Below, piece after piece: positions 1-10,159 of a DNA stretch of 64,000 nt. This DNA is from Flammeovirgaceae bacterium UBA2371. Its GTDB lineage: Bacteria > Bacteroidota > Bacteroidia > Cytophagales > Cyclobacteriaceae. Positions within the stretch are counted from its first letter, which is position 1; each line of letters opens with the position of its first letter. The notes under the pieces are model-generated. The model saw only the letters and a program-made list of their open reading frames with translations. It was not told where the DNA came from and searched no databases. A program made the translations under genes and the position numbers. The DNA lies in assembly GCA_002345965.1 (NCBI GenBank), contig DDTF01000058.1, forward strand, positions 57,538-121,537, given 5' to 3'.

Positions 1-714
1 GATATTGGTCAACTCGATGAGCATGGAAAAGGCTACTGCAAAATAGATGTATCCTTTAGGGATTACGTAGTGCAACGACTCAAGGAAGAGCATAAACCCT
101 ATCAGTATAAGAAACCCCAGTGCCAGCACTTCCATGGATGGGTGTTCTTTGATAAACCGACTAATGCGTCCAGAAAATATCATCATAACGATGATGGAAA
201 CGATCACTGCAATAATCATGATGCTCACGTGGTCAACCACACCGATGGCAGTAAGGATGGAGTCAAAAGAAAATATGATATCCAGCAGAATAATCTGTAC
301 GATGGTACCAGATATGGTTACTGCTGCTCTTTTAAAACCTTCTTCATCTTCGTCATCGCCTTCCATTTCATGATTAATTTCCATGGTACTTTTGGCAATA
401 AGAAAAAGCCCACCAAATCCCAATATCAGATCGCGACCACTAAACGCCAAATCATGATCAATCACAAAGTTGGCTGGAATGCTGAAGAGGGGTTCCGTAA
501 AGCTAATGATCCATGTGATTCCCAGTAAAAATAAAATGCGTACACCCATGGCCAGCATCAATCCGATGTTCCTGGCTTTCCTTCTCTGGCTTTCTTCCGG
601 AAGTTTATTGGAAACAATGGAGATGAAAATGATATTGTCAATCCCCAGAATTATTTCCAGAAAACAGAGGGTAAGGAGGGCTATCCAGGTGTCAGCTCTG
701 AGGAACAATTCCAT
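1..714 (-). CDS. TerC family integral membrane protein (3' end outside window)
   Basis: The minus strand is open from an ATG at 714 to the window edge (238 residues, no stop), so the C-terminus is missing. The protein begins MELFLRADTWIALLTLCFLE and continues with the family motif LGIDNIIFIS; a second half-repeat carries LLDIIFSFDSILTAIG. These two acidic motifs inside membrane helices, several further hydrophobic segments and an acidic cytoplasmic loop (EMEGDDEDEEGF, about residue 120) are typical of TerC/YgdQ/YoaE proteins, which act in metal-ion (Mn) export or in metallating exported proteins. The substrate cannot be read from the sequence. It stands alone on its strand; the region upstream to 941 holds only the terminator of the next operon. 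Confidence 0.9.
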   Translation of the reverse strand, partial: MELFLRADTWIALLTLCFLEIILGIDNIIFISIVSNKLPEESQRRKARNIGLMLAMGVRILFLLGITWIISFTEPLFSIPANFVIDHDLAFSGRDLILGFGGLFLIAKSTMEINHEMEGDDEDEEGFKRAAVTISGTIVQIILLDIIFSFDSILTAIGVVDHVSIMIIAVIVSIIVMMIFSGRISRFIKEHPSMEVLALGFLILIGFMLFLESLHYVIPKGYIYFAVAFSMLIELTNI

Positions 715-901
715 GGGTCAAATTTTATTTTTTCGGAAAGGAAATTCATTTCCAAATTAAGCAAAGCATTGAATATTAGAAAAGAATGAACCAAAAGAAA
801 AACAGCTTTTTAGACTCAGAAGTGCATTACTTAAAAGCTTAACATTCAACCATTTACATTTAGGTAAAGCTGGTGTTAACTTTTTAACTAGGCATAAAAA
901 A

Positions 902-920
902 AGCCCCTCTTGAAGGGGCT
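902..920 (-). terminator. Intrinsic terminator of the six-gene operon
   Basis: A 7-bp GC-rich stem (agcccct / aggggct) with a 5-base loop is followed on the minus strand by a run of seven T. It begins 22 bases after the stop of the 2292-residue surface protein gene, so it ends the long minus-strand transcript. The rest of 715-941 is AT-rich and shows no gene. Confidence 0.85.
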
Positions 921-941
921 TTTCTATTATTGAATGAGCCG

Positions 942-3900
942 TTACTTGTTGTGCACAACCATTACTTTTTTGTACAAAATATCCCCTTTACCAGTTTCTA
1001 CTTGTAGAAGATAAATACCACTCACCAAGCTTTGTGTATCAAGTGTTTTGCTCGATTCTCCCACAGGAATGTGAGTATCAAAAAGCACTTTACCTAATTG
1101 ATCGGCCAGACGAACCGGAGTGGGCTCTTTTACAACGAATGGTAATTGAATGGATAACTCCTTATCAACGGGGTTAGGGAAGATGGAAATTTGGTCTGCA
1201 AAGTTCATTTCCGTATCCAAACCGGTTACCACTGTTGGGAGGTTGCCTGGATTGGCAAGCAACGTTGCCTGGAGTACATCACGGGTATTAATATCTTGTA
1301 CAAATGCAACAACAGCCAATTGCTGAGGATCTACTGCACTGCTGACTTCCCAGGGAGTAGGTGTTACTTTGATAGTATTTCCAATTAGCATGGGTAATTG
1401 AAGTTCGGTACCCGCTGCATTGGGAAGTATTTTTCTCACTACAAAACCTTCCGTGCCAACCGTTTTTTCTATGATGGCTATGAATAGTGATATTCTTCCG
1501 CTAGTGATATCGTTTGTTGCTTCCACTGTTGCTTCTACCGCAAATTTATCGGGATCACTAGGTATGGAATTCACTTGAATTTTAAGGGGTGATGAAACTA
1601 ATGATCTCAGACTGAAATATCCAGTCACCCAATTAGACAAGAAGTTTCCTTGACTTTGACCATCTAAGTAGCCTTTTGGTACCAGTGTTGAATTATTGGT
1701 AAGACCATAGAAGGCGGCACGCGCGTTAAGGTCTGATGGGTTTTGTTTATTGATATCATCAGCGGTTGGCAAACCAATATGGTATTGAAGTTTTACAAGT
1801 TCCGAGGCTGAACTGCTGCTATTGAAGTCGAGGAAATTTTGATTATTGGCTGCAGCACCGCCTACCGTATTGTTAGTAAAGTTTTCAACTAAAATGGTTC
1901 GGTTTCTCTCCTCAATTTTCACGTCATTGAATGCAAATCCATCTCTGGTAATGTTTGTTCTTGCTCGGCTGCCAAAGGCAACGCGGAATCGAACTTGTGA
2001 TCTTTGTGATACTGGGATAAAATCAAGGCTATGTTTGCCCTTTGCCCATCCAATTTGATTAGTCCGAGCCCATGCCACAGTAGTCTGACCACCTGGTGCA
2101 GATGCTACTCCCTGGGCATTGAACCAATTTAATCCAGTTGAAATATCTCCTATGAATCCACCTACAGCTATCCAATTTTGACCTCCGTCAATAGAGTACT
2201 GCAATACGGCACCATCATCGTTATGCGTATCAGCCCAATGGGTGATTGAGATCACAGGTCTTTCAAAAGCAGACATATCAAAGCAAGGGCTATTCACATA
2301 GGATTGATCACTCTCCAGATAGACACCGGCAGGATTGGTGGCCCATGAAAGCTCTGAGGAGTTAATCTTGGCGCCTGATGGAATACCAAAACCCCAACTT
2401 GAATTACCATTTTTATCTTCAGGAACCCAAAACCCATTTTCTCCATTAAGACTTTTCATAAAGTAAGGTGCAGTGGGAGTTGGTGTGATGTTGGAAAGGA
2501 TCGAGACTTCTCTTACCTGATCATCAGGACAAGCGCCTTGCGTTGGGCTTGTGCGTCCAATCATGGTAACATTCCGGGAGCCACCTGTCTGGTATTTGTG
2601 AATGGGATTTCCATAGGTACCGCTTGTTCTTCCTCCATTGTTATGCGCAGGTATGATAGTGGAAGAAGCATTGCCTGCAGGCACCACATCTCCATCCCCA
2701 AAGTTCCACTCCACGGTGGCAAGATTTACGCCATTGGTAGTGGTGGCTACAAATTCGGTATCCTCATTGAAACAAACTTTAGACACTGAAAAATCGGACA
2801 CGGGCAAGGCACCCACAGTGACATATTGGGAAGCGGTTGAAGTACAAGTTTTTCCAAACTGCGGAGTGGCGGTTAGGGTTAAACTAACAAAATTGAAGCT
2901 GCTCTTCGCGTATTGATGCGTGGTGGACCCATACGTTCCTACCGGACCAGAAACAATAGTTTCATCACCAAAATTCCAGGTGACCTGGTCTGCATTTACA
3001 TTATTGTTCGAAATAAAATCAATTACGTCTCCATCACATTTCTCCGGTACAGAAAAATCAGCAACGGGACTAGGGAGTAGTTTAACGTTGATTGTTTTTG
3101 AAGTAGTACATCCTGTTCCAGTAGTAACTACATAATTGAGTTGAAAATCACCACCATTAGGTGCACGATTAAATTCGTACGTGTCGCCATTGATCAGGGT
3201 TTGTATGTTGCCATCAATTTTAAAAGTACCATTGGGTGGATTCATGGTCAAAACCCGGGTACCTTCGTTGGCACAATAAATTTCCAGATCGCTTATTCCG
3301 GCAATGCTGGCTGGGATGACTGGAGCTACTGTAAATTGTTCTATTTGCACGTTGGTACAAGAGGTTTTTACCGGGTCATTGGTGGTAAATACGACTCTGA
3401 AGGTTGGGGTACTGAGTGGATCTGCGCCATTGAGTACTGCAAGGTCAAAAATATCGGATGGATCAAAGTTGTAATCTTTATTTGGGTGAGTCACAATGGA
3501 AACTGGTGGTAGTGATGGTTTTAGATAAAATATCTCATAACGACCAGATACATTGCTGCTGTTAAAGGCAACAGGTACGTCTTCGTAGCAAAAATCTTTC
3601 TTAGGTCCATAAGTAAATACTGCTGGTGGTAAAGGACGCACTTCATAAGTTCGCGTATCGGTATTGGCACAACCAATACCATCAGTATAGGTGACTACCA
3701 CATTAAAACTTTGTGGTGTTGTCTGCGTTGAACCCAGTTCAACTTCCCTCTGAAGGTAAGCCTGGTTAGGGTTAAACCTTCCCAAGCCAGCAGCAGAATT
3801 GGTCACTCCCAAACCAGAAAATATAACATTGGAGGTTTCACTCGCGCGAAGATCAACTGGTGTTTCAGCATAACAGAATACAGATGAAGTTGGTGGCGTA

Positions 3901-6900
3901 GGTGCTATGTATGAAATATTTGGCAGTGGGTGCACGTTGATGGTTTGAACTTCTTCTCCTGTGCAAGCCTGCAATGTGCTGCCTTTTGTTCCTGGGTCGT
4001 ATGTGTACTTGATCGAAAATGCTTTAATACCAGACCCGGCCGCACTGTTGTATGCTGTCTCTGGATTAAATGTGGCTTTGCCAGGGGAGGGTGCCGCATT
4101 TGTTATTCCTGGTAAGGCTCCAAATGGACTTGCATTGTAGCTCATGGTAAAGTTTCCTGCAGAGGGGAAATTCCCACTTAATACGATATTTGAATTTACA
4201 TTGCAAAAGTTAGATGGATTGGCGAGTGCAGAAGCTAATCCTGTAAATTGGGCAATTGGATTTTTATTCACTGTAACAAATTGACCATTGTGATAAAAGC
4301 CAGATCTGAATCCTCCATCGTTGACATGAAAATAATTTCCTGTATCCCAGTTTGAATTGGTAACATCTACCCAATAGGTAGCATTGGGAGGAGCAGGTAT
4401 GTACCCAGTTACGATGGCCCGGTATACATTGCTTCCTGATTTGACAATGTTGCCAATTGCATAGTATCCTCCAGGGTAGTAATCGGGTAAGATTTCAATA
4501 ATATGATTCGGGTTGATAAATTCAACGTAAGTGGATGGATACATGTAATTACATGACGCACAATTAACATAGTCTGGATTTGTTCTCATTCCATACTTAT
4601 TCAAAGTTCCGGCTCCAACTGAACTTGTATAGGTTAACCCTAACTTGACAATAGTGGGTGCTCCAGAGTTGCCACCATAATATCCTTCGTAGTAATTGCG
4701 AATCATTCCATTCCATCTCACTTTCATAAAATCATTCAAAAACTCCCAATTGGCGTCTGTAGTGCTTGGTGTTGGTTGGGGTGGGTTTATGCTTGGAATA
4801 AATGGAGGAATACCCGGTACGTAAGGCATGAAAACTTTGGCGCGATAAATCTCTGAGCCATATCGAATTCTGTCACCAATATTATAAGATTGATTGGGGT
4901 TGTAGTTAGGAAAGTATCCCAATCGTCCTGTACTATTCCATGAAGTAACACGGTTGTTCACACTGGTTTCAGCATTATTGTCCGCTTCCAAAATCACCCC
5001 ATTCCCAGTTGGGTATTCGTTGCTGCAATACTGTGGGGCTACATTACCGAAAGTCAGGTTGTTGGTAAGGTTGAGAGTAGTTATTTGTTTGTTGGTTACG
5101 GTGCAGCCATTGGCATCTGTCACAGTATAGTAAATTGGGATCGCTCTCGGAATGGTAGGGTCATTCTGATATGCCACGGCAGGATCAAAAGAGTAGGCAG
5201 TTGGGGAGGTTTGTACAACTCCTTCGCCTGAGAACATTCCCCCAGCGGGAATAGCTGCCAAGGGTTGAGCTGCACCATTGGATGCAAAATTGGTGGAAGT
5301 AGGACTTGTTAAAGTAATCAGCACCTCATTATGTACATCAAGATCTTTGGTATCAGTTCCTATACACCCATTGGCATCTGTGATGGTTACCCTAAACTGC
5401 AGGCTTTGTATTGCCCCAGAGGTATTGGTTATTGTTATTTGAGGATTGGGTGTCGATGGTATTGCACCAGGAGTAATGGTTACAGGAGCACCAGTCAGTT
5501 CGGTCCATGTATACGTGTATGCACCAGGAACGGAGGGTGATTGCAAGGTGGGTGATCCTCCAAGCGTTATTTGTTGGTCCGAACAAAAGATTGATCCATC
5601 CGCACCTGCATCAGCAACAGGGGTTGGGTTTACGGTGAAAGTGACAGGGGTACCTGCACTCTCGCAGGTGGTGGTCTGTGTAACATATACTGTGAATGTG
5701 CCCGGTGTGGCCGTACTCAAGCCAAGTTGTGTTGCGGTTGGGTTGGCATTGTTGTTCGTGGCTCCACCAATCAGGGAGGTTAAGGCGGCATCGTTATACC
5801 ATTTTAAGCTTGTTGTCCCTGAGCCAACTAAAACATTAACGCCTGTCAAACTTGCTCCCTGGCAAAGGGTAAAGGGGTTTGGGTTAGTTGTAATGGCACC
5901 TGGCGCAGCTGGACCTGGGCCAGAAGTAATTGTAGCGTGAGTTTTGTTGTCAGCTACCGAATTACCCACCAAAGTGGCGGTCCCACCTGTTCTCTTTAAA
6001 TCTGTGGAGGCAGTTGTTCCATCTGAGCTTACTTTCAATCCACTTATCCGGATACGATCCAACTCATCATTAGAAGCATCCAGCGTATAGCTAAAGGTGA
6101 TTGAACTGAATGTGATTGAATTGATGGTAACAGAAGTAATGTCATTACCAGCGATGGGCTCAAAAGTGACATTGCCCTGTCCAGCCTGGAATACAAACCC
6201 TGATGCCGGATTTAAGGTTAATGTTATTGAACCCGCAGTATTGAAATCATCTACTCCTGCTTCCTCCAACAGGATATCTCCGAGTGTTCTGGGCGTGGAG
6301 TTTTCACATACGTTCAAAGTAGCTGGAGGAGTTACTATTATACCCGTTGTGCTCCAATTCCATGTGGAGGTAGACGCGATGCCCGCAAAATCATTTCCAG
6401 CAGGATCATCTTCTATTACGCTATTTCCAATAAGCACATAATAACTGGTATTAGGTTTTAACGGCCATGCAGTGATGTCGATAGTTATTTGATTGCCAGA
6501 AGCAGTAATTTGCGCTGCATTCCTATTAATAGCTAGTACTTGTGCTCCGTTTTCAAATAATCTCACCCTATGGGAGTTATCTGAAGCAGCACCTCCAATT
6601 TTTTTAACAGGTTCATTAAAAGTAATGACAAGACTGGTTGTAGAAGTACTGGTGGTACCATTGTCAGGCGGATTAAAAGAGGTAACTGTTGGTGCAGTTA
6701 AATCTATGGGTGTACCATTATCTGTTGCCCCTGATGACCAGGTAGTCCCTCTTCTTACCCATATTTTAAAATTGTAGCCTGAACCATTAACAAGACCAGT
6801 TACCGTTTGGGGTGAGGTAGATCCCTTGTAAAGAAGTTTTGCTGTCGCGTCAAAATCAGGCGCGGGGGCAGTAGTGAAGTTTAAATTGGCACCAGTATAA

Positions 6901-7820
6901 GCGGATCCGTTCCCCGCTGGTGAACCACTAATAGCCCCCAAGGAAGTAAGTTTTCCTACAATAATCATTTCGTCAAAGCAGGTAGTAGGGTTTGTCCAAC
7001 TTAAATCGATTTGGCTATCTCCTGGTGTATCACTGAATCCAGTCACGTTGGCAACTGTGGTCCTTGTCATGCCGCTGAAAGTATGTGAAGTGGAATAGGA
7101 GGTACCGTCCGCGTTAAAGACTAAAAAATTATAGGTTTTATTAGCCGTCAGGCCAGTTACATTAACCGAATTCCCGGAAGTACCACTAAATACACAAAAT
7201 GCTGCAGCGTCATTTTCATATGGAGTTCCACTGCCAAATGCAGTATTTGCTGTATAAGTAGAAGCATTTACTGTAGGTGACCCTATTGTAATGGCACCGT
7301 TGTCATTGTTTTTAGCGAAAACTAATATTCTATTAACTGTAGTTGGATTTGTCCAACTTGCGGTTCCAGAATCTATACATGTTTGAGGGAAAGTACCTCC
7401 CATGGCTGGTTGAGGAACTGGTGTGGAGGTTATTTCCACCCCACTGGACCATTCAGCACTACCAGTGCCACCTCGCGCGTAAATTTTAAAGAAGTATTGA
7501 GTTCCATTGGTTAAACCTGTAATTGTCGTTGAAGTACCTGTCCCTTCGTAAACAACAAAACCTAATCCAAATGCTGTGCCGGATCCAAAAACAGAATTGG
7601 GGGTATAGGCAGATCCATTGCCTGTAGGAGCAGTTGCAATCGTTGCTGTACTGGCAACAATCATTATTTCGTCAAACGCTCCTGGGTTGATCCAAACTAG
7701 ACCAACTGAAGCATTTCCAGGAGTTGCGGCAAATCCAGTTGGATTATTTGGTGGAGCTGCAAAAAGTAGTTGCTGACTACCCAGTAGAAATAAAAGAATG
7801 ACAAAGGTAGATAACCTCAT
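942..7820 (-). CDS. Giant T9SS-exported multidomain surface protein (2292 aa)
   Basis: A signal peptide (MRLSTFVILLFLLGSQQLLFA) is followed by three fibronectin-III-like domains (about 25-370), an Ig-like SbsA/Big_5 domain (about 377-490), a long series of PKD/Ig-like modules that often open with a Cys motif (FCYAETPV, DFCYEDVPV, YCANEGTRV), and two short aromatic modules near 972-1000 and 1113-1150 that resemble CBM5/12 chitin-binding folds. Two PKD domains with WNFGD lie near 1612 and 1703, and a segment near 1975 (ILVENFTNN) resembles Omp28-related proteins. The last 80 residues (ISIFPNPVDKEL to KKVMVVHNK) are a T9SS type A sorting domain, so export to the surface is expected. It is the last gene of a six-gene unit, 31 bases behind a lipoprotein gene. 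Adhesion or ligand binding is inferred; no catalytic domain was recognised. Confidence 0.9.
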   Translation of the reverse strand: MRLSTFVILLFLLGSQQLLFAAPPNNPTGFAATPGNASVGLVWINPGAFDEIMIVASTATIATAPTGNGSAYTPNSVFGSGTAFGLGFVVYEGTGTSTTITGLTNGTQYFFKIYARGGTGSAEWSSGVEITSTPVPQPAMGGTFPQTCIDSGTASWTNPTTVNRILVFAKNNDNGAITIGSPTVNASTYTANTAFGSGTPYENDAAAFCVFSGTSGNSVNVTGLTANKTYNFLVFNADGTSYSTSHTFSGMTRTTVANVTGFSDTPGDSQIDLSWTNPTTCFDEMIIVGKLTSLGAISGSPAGNGSAYTGANLNFTTAPAPDFDATAKLLYKGSTSPQTVTGLVNGSGYNFKIWVRRGTTWSSGATDNGTPIDLTAPTVTSFNPPDNGTTSTSTTSLVITFNEPVKKIGGAASDNSHRVRLFENGAQVLAINRNAAQITASGNQITIDITAWPLKPNTSYYVLIGNSVIEDDPAGNDFAGIASTSTWNWSTTGIIVTPPATLNVCENSTPRTLGDILLEEAGVDDFNTAGSITLTLNPASGFVFQAGQGNVTFEPIAGNDITSVTINSITFSSITFSYTLDASNDELDRIRISGLKVSSDGTTASTDLKRTGGTATLVGNSVADNKTHATITSGPGPAAPGAITTNPNPFTLCQGASLTGVNVLVGSGTTSLKWYNDAALTSLIGGATNNNANPTATQLGLSTATPGTFTVYVTQTTTCESAGTPVTFTVNPTPVADAGADGSIFCSDQQITLGGSPTLQSPSVPGAYTYTWTELTGAPVTITPGAIPSTPNPQITITNTSGAIQSLQFRVTITDANGCIGTDTKDLDVHNEVLITLTSPTSTNFASNGAAQPLAAIPAGGMFSGEGVVQTSPTAYSFDPAVAYQNDPTIPRAIPIYYTVTDANGCTVTNKQITTLNLTNNLTFGNVAPQYCSNEYPTGNGVILEADNNAETSVNNRVTSWNSTGRLGYFPNYNPNQSYNIGDRIRYGSEIYRAKVFMPYVPGIPPFIPSINPPQPTPSTTDANWEFLNDFMKVRWNGMIRNYYEGYYGGNSGAPTIVKLGLTYTSSVGAGTLNKYGMRTNPDYVNCASCNYMYPSTYVEFINPNHIIEILPDYYPGGYYAIGNIVKSGSNVYRAIVTGYIPAPPNATYWVDVTNSNWDTGNYFHVNDGGFRSGFYHNGQFVTVNKNPIAQFTGLASALANPSNFCNVNSNIVLSGNFPSAGNFTMSYNASPFGALPGITNAAPSPGKATFNPETAYNSAAGSGIKAFSIKYTYDPGTKGSTLQACTGEEVQTINVHPLPNISYIAPTPPTSSVFCYAETPVDLRASETSNVIFSGLGVTNSAAGLGRFNPNQAYLQREVELGSTQTTPQSFNVVVTYTDGIGCANTDTRTYEVRPLPPAVFTYGPKKDFCYEDVPVAFNSSNVSGRYEIFYLKPSLPPVSIVTHPNKDYNFDPSDIFDLAVLNGADPLSTPTFRVVFTTNDPVKTSCTNVQIEQFTVAPVIPASIAGISDLEIYCANEGTRVLTMNPPNGTFKIDGNIQTLINGDTYEFNRAPNGGDFQLNYVVTTGTGCTTSKTINVKLLPSPVADFSVPEKCDGDVIDFISNNNVNADQVTWNFGDETIVSGPVGTYGSTTHQYAKSSFNFVSLTLTATPQFGKTCTSTASQYVTVGALPVSDFSVSKVCFNEDTEFVATTTNGVNLATVEWNFGDGDVVPAGNASSTIIPAHNNGGRTSGTYGNPIHKYQTGGSRNVTMIGRTSPTQGACPDDQVREVSILSNITPTPTAPYFMKSLNGENGFWVPEDKNGNSSWGFGIPSGAKINSSELSWATNPAGVYLESDQSYVNSPCFDMSAFERPVISITHWADTHNDDGAVLQYSIDGGQNWIAVGGFIGDISTGLNWFNAQGVASAPGGQTTVAWARTNQIGWAKGKHSLDFIPVSQRSQVRFRVAFGSRARTNITRDGFAFNDVKIEERNRTILVENFTNNTVGGAAANNQNFLDFNSSSSASELVKLQYHIGLPTADDINKQNPSDLNARAAFYGLTNNSTLVPKGYLDGQSQGNFLSNWVTGYFSLRSLVSSPLKIQVNSIPSDPDKFAVEATVEATNDITSGRISLFIAIIEKTVGTEGFVVRKILPNAAGTELQLPMLIGNTIKVTPTPWEVSSAVDPQQLAVVAFVQDINTRDVLQATLLANPGNLPTVVTGLDTEMNFADQISIFPNPVDKELSIQLPFVVKEPTPVRLADQLGKVLFDTHIPVGESSKTLDTQSLVSGIYLLQVETGKGDILYKKVMVVHNK

Positions 7821-7851
7821 AGTGAATCTGTTTTAAAAGTACTTTGAACTT

Positions 7852-9126
7852 CTAATTTAATATCTCTCCATTTCTATCCGTCCTCATTAGAAATGCAGAA
7901 CTCAGTCCGTTTATTGTCGTGCTGCCACTAATGAGATATCCTCCATCTGAGGTAACGCGCACTGAATTGGCTTCTTCATCCCCTAATCCTCCTTTTACCT
8001 TATTCCAAAGAACATCCCCAAATGGGCTGATACGAATTATCAAAATATCTTTTCCTCCATTGCCTCGCTCCAAAGTGGTGACCATACTTCCTACGAGAAT
8101 ATATCCGCCATCGGCCGTAACAGCAATTGAGTTACCCGTGTCTTGTGTTGAAGATTCTGTCTTTTCTAATATAGATTGTGGAGATGAGAGCACTGCATCA
8201 AAAAACTTTTCACTTCCATCCAAAATATTACCAGCTGGGTCTGTTCTCAGGAAGTACATATTTGAGTTTTGTCCCTGAGTATTTTTGTAAGTACCAACGA
8301 TAGCAAAGCCAAGATCGGACCGGGTAATATCAGCAGCATTATAAAACTGATCTTCAGCTACTCCAAAGAAGTCACTGCTGACAAATGTAGAATTAGGGTC
8401 TACCGAAGGAACGGCTATGTAGGATCTAAAATTATTTTGAACTGATTTTTCAGCTGAACTTGCCCAAATAATTTTGCCAGAGGGGGCGACATAAGTTGAC
8501 TTGGAGTTTTTATAGTCTCTATCAATAAGGCTATATTTTTGAGTCCAGATTGTGTCTAATGTTGTTGGATCATGTGCAGCCACAAATGTTTTAGCGGTTG
8601 AGGCTGGATCCTGAAAATTGCCTACGGTGATGATGTTACCACTTGCATCCAAGTTGAGGGCATCGCCATGAAAGTCAACTTTCAAGTTATTCTTATTATA
8701 AAAGTTGTTTTCAACAAGGATATCACCATCGAGATTCATTTTAATCAATCTAGATTTAGTTGTTATAACATCTAGTACCTGGGCGGCTTCTGTATCTACT
8801 TGAATACTATCTCCCAAAATCAAGTAACCATCCGCTATTACCTTAATGGCGCTGACGCTTGAATTGGGTATTATTTTCTCCCAAACAACGTTGCCAAATA
8901 AATCTGTACGGGTAATCACACTACTAAATTCTACCTCATTTTCAAGGTTGCCAGCAAGAATATAACCGTCTGCAAGCTGTTCGGCTGTTACTCCTTTGTA
9001 ATTCACTGATTTTTCATAAAAATGGATAAATGTACTCCGCTCAGTGAGATCAACATCTTCCAGGTTATTGCAGCTATTGAATACGACAAGTGCTAATGAA
9101 AATATAATGCAATTCTTTAGTGCCAT
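7852..9126 (-). CDS. Beta-propeller-like lipoprotein (424 aa)
   Basis: The N-terminus (MALKNCIIFSLALVVFNSC) is a lipoprotein signal with the lipidated Cys at about 19. The rest contains repeated DGGYILVGS / DGGYLISGS / DGYILAGN units spaced like blades of a propeller (delta-60 or kelch-like repeats), each with a following hydrophobic strand and a D-x-x-G turn. No catalytic motif was seen. Its ATG directly abuts the stop of the outer-membrane barrel gene (no base between), so translation is probably coupled. It lies between the barrel gene and the giant T9SS protein gene, which suggests an outer-membrane-attached accessory of that export or adhesion unit. The family was not recognised beyond the repeat type. 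Confidence 0.8.
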   Translation of the reverse strand: MALKNCIIFSLALVVFNSCNNLEDVDLTERSTFIHFYEKSVNYKGVTAEQLADGYILAGNLENEVEFSSVITRTDLFGNVVWEKIIPNSSVSAIKVIADGYLILGDSIQVDTEAAQVLDVITTKSRLIKMNLDGDILVENNFYNKNNLKVDFHGDALNLDASGNIITVGNFQDPASTAKTFVAAHDPTTLDTIWTQKYSLIDRDYKNSKSTYVAPSGKIIWASSAEKSVQNNFRSYIAVPSVDPNSTFVSSDFFGVAEDQFYNAADITRSDLGFAIVGTYKNTQGQNSNMYFLRTDPAGNILDGSEKFFDAVLSSPQSILEKTESSTQDTGNSIAVTADGGYILVGSMVTTLERGNGGKDILIIRISPFGDVLWNKVKGGLGDEEANSVRVTSDGGYLISGSTTINGLSSAFLMRTDRNGEILN

Positions 9127-10155
9127 TTACTTCAAGATTAATTTCTTGGGTTTGAAAATGTTGTGTACATAACCAAGCGTAATAGTAAGTGCATTCAATT
9201 TGAAAATACCATCTACTGCTTGATAATTAAATACAAGTTCTTCGTTGCTGTAAGTTTTATTTTTATCTGTAGCATTAAGCAGTCCTTGGAAATACCTAAC
9301 CTCTACAATTCCATATCCGCCACCCAACCGATATTTAATGCCTGCTCCAACCATCGCACTCAAATTTAGTTTTTCTCTATCAGCTGTGATTGAATAACTT
9401 TTTGCTTCAATGGGTGAAAAGCCGCTTCTCTTTCGTTCTGCATTCAAAGTTGCATTGACGAGATAATCAACAGATAATCCGCCCAATACGTAGGGGTTCA
9501 ATTTATGGTCTATTAGGTGATATTGAACAGCCAGAGGCAATGAGACATAAGTCATTGTTTGATTGGCAACCAATTCAAAATCTCCTGTACCAGTAGTTAC
9601 AATATTTGTATTCTGAAAAGCCTTCTGATGGAAATACAATTCAGGGTTCAAGGTTAATTTTTTTGTGAAGGGAATTTCTAATGCTATTCCTCCTGTGAAA
9701 GCGAATCGATTTTCATATTTCGCTGTACCTTCGTTGGCAAAATCTGAACTAGCAACGTTTGGTCTGCAAGTCACTGTACCTGCTTTAATGCCCACACGAT
9801 ATATGGGCGTAGTTCTAAAAGTTTTGTACAGGGCCACGAATTCGGCAGGGTCAATAGCTTCATTGATTTCAAAATAGTGGTCTGTCTGAAGCAGATTTAA
9901 CATCGACTCATCCGCCTTCTCTGGTTCCTCCAGATAGATGTATGTTTGCGTCAGCAATTTGAGTGCCTCCACTTTTTCTTGTACCGTAAAACCATTCTTA
10001 ATACACCCGTCTACCAATGAAGGTATCTCATGCAACCTTCCCTGCTCATAGGTAGACCTGGCAAGTCGCAAAGTCTGCGCGCAGGACGAGGTTTGTGCAT
10101 ACCCTTTTAATAGACAAAGAAAAAAAAGACCAAAGCCAAATAGCGTTCTTTTCAT
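9127..10155 (-). CDS. Outer-membrane beta-barrel protein with N-terminal helical (TPR-like) region (342 aa)
   Basis: A signal peptide (MKRTLFGFGLFFLCLLKGYAQ) precedes a helical region of about 90 residues (RLARSTYEQGRLHEIPSLVD; VQEKVEALKLLTQTYIYLEE) that looks like two or three TPR-type hairpins. From about residue 115 the sequence alternates as amphipathic strands (YRVGIKAGTVTC, FTGGIALEIPF, TYVSLPLAVQYHL, NPYVLGGLSVDYLV, LSAMVGAGIKYRLGGGYGIVEVRYFQG), as in PorT-like outer-membrane barrels of Bacteroidota. It starts 4 bases after the STAND ATPase stop and abuts the lipoprotein gene, so it is in the same transcript. The barrel may anchor or present the surface components of this operon; that is inference. 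Confidence 0.85.
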   Translation of the reverse strand: MKRTLFGFGLFFLCLLKGYAQTSSCAQTLRLARSTYEQGRLHEIPSLVDGCIKNGFTVQEKVEALKLLTQTYIYLEEPEKADESMLNLLQTDHYFEINEAIDPAEFVALYKTFRTTPIYRVGIKAGTVTCRPNVASSDFANEGTAKYENRFAFTGGIALEIPFTKKLTLNPELYFHQKAFQNTNIVTTGTGDFELVANQTMTYVSLPLAVQYHLIDHKLNPYVLGGLSVDYLVNATLNAERKRSGFSPIEAKSYSITADREKLNLSAMVGAGIKYRLGGGYGIVEVRYFQGLLNATDKNKTYSNEELVFNYQAVDGIFKLNALTITLGYVHNIFKPKKLILK

Positions 10156-10159
10156 AGCA

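Noticed and set aside
70..760. Three overlapping + strand frames at the left edge
   Set aside because: They are antisense to the TerC-type gene; their composition (many His, Lys, Cys or Met/Ile runs) is unlike protein, while the minus frame gives clear TerC motifs.
5446..6777. Plus-strand frames of 94-164 residues within the giant gene
   Set aside because: They are shadows of the repetitive minus-strand coding sequence and show only low-complexity Val/Pro/Ala text.
942..7820. CRISPR or other DNA repeat array in the giant gene
   Set aside because: Similarity between modules is at protein level and irregular; no regularly spaced identical DNA repeats are seen.
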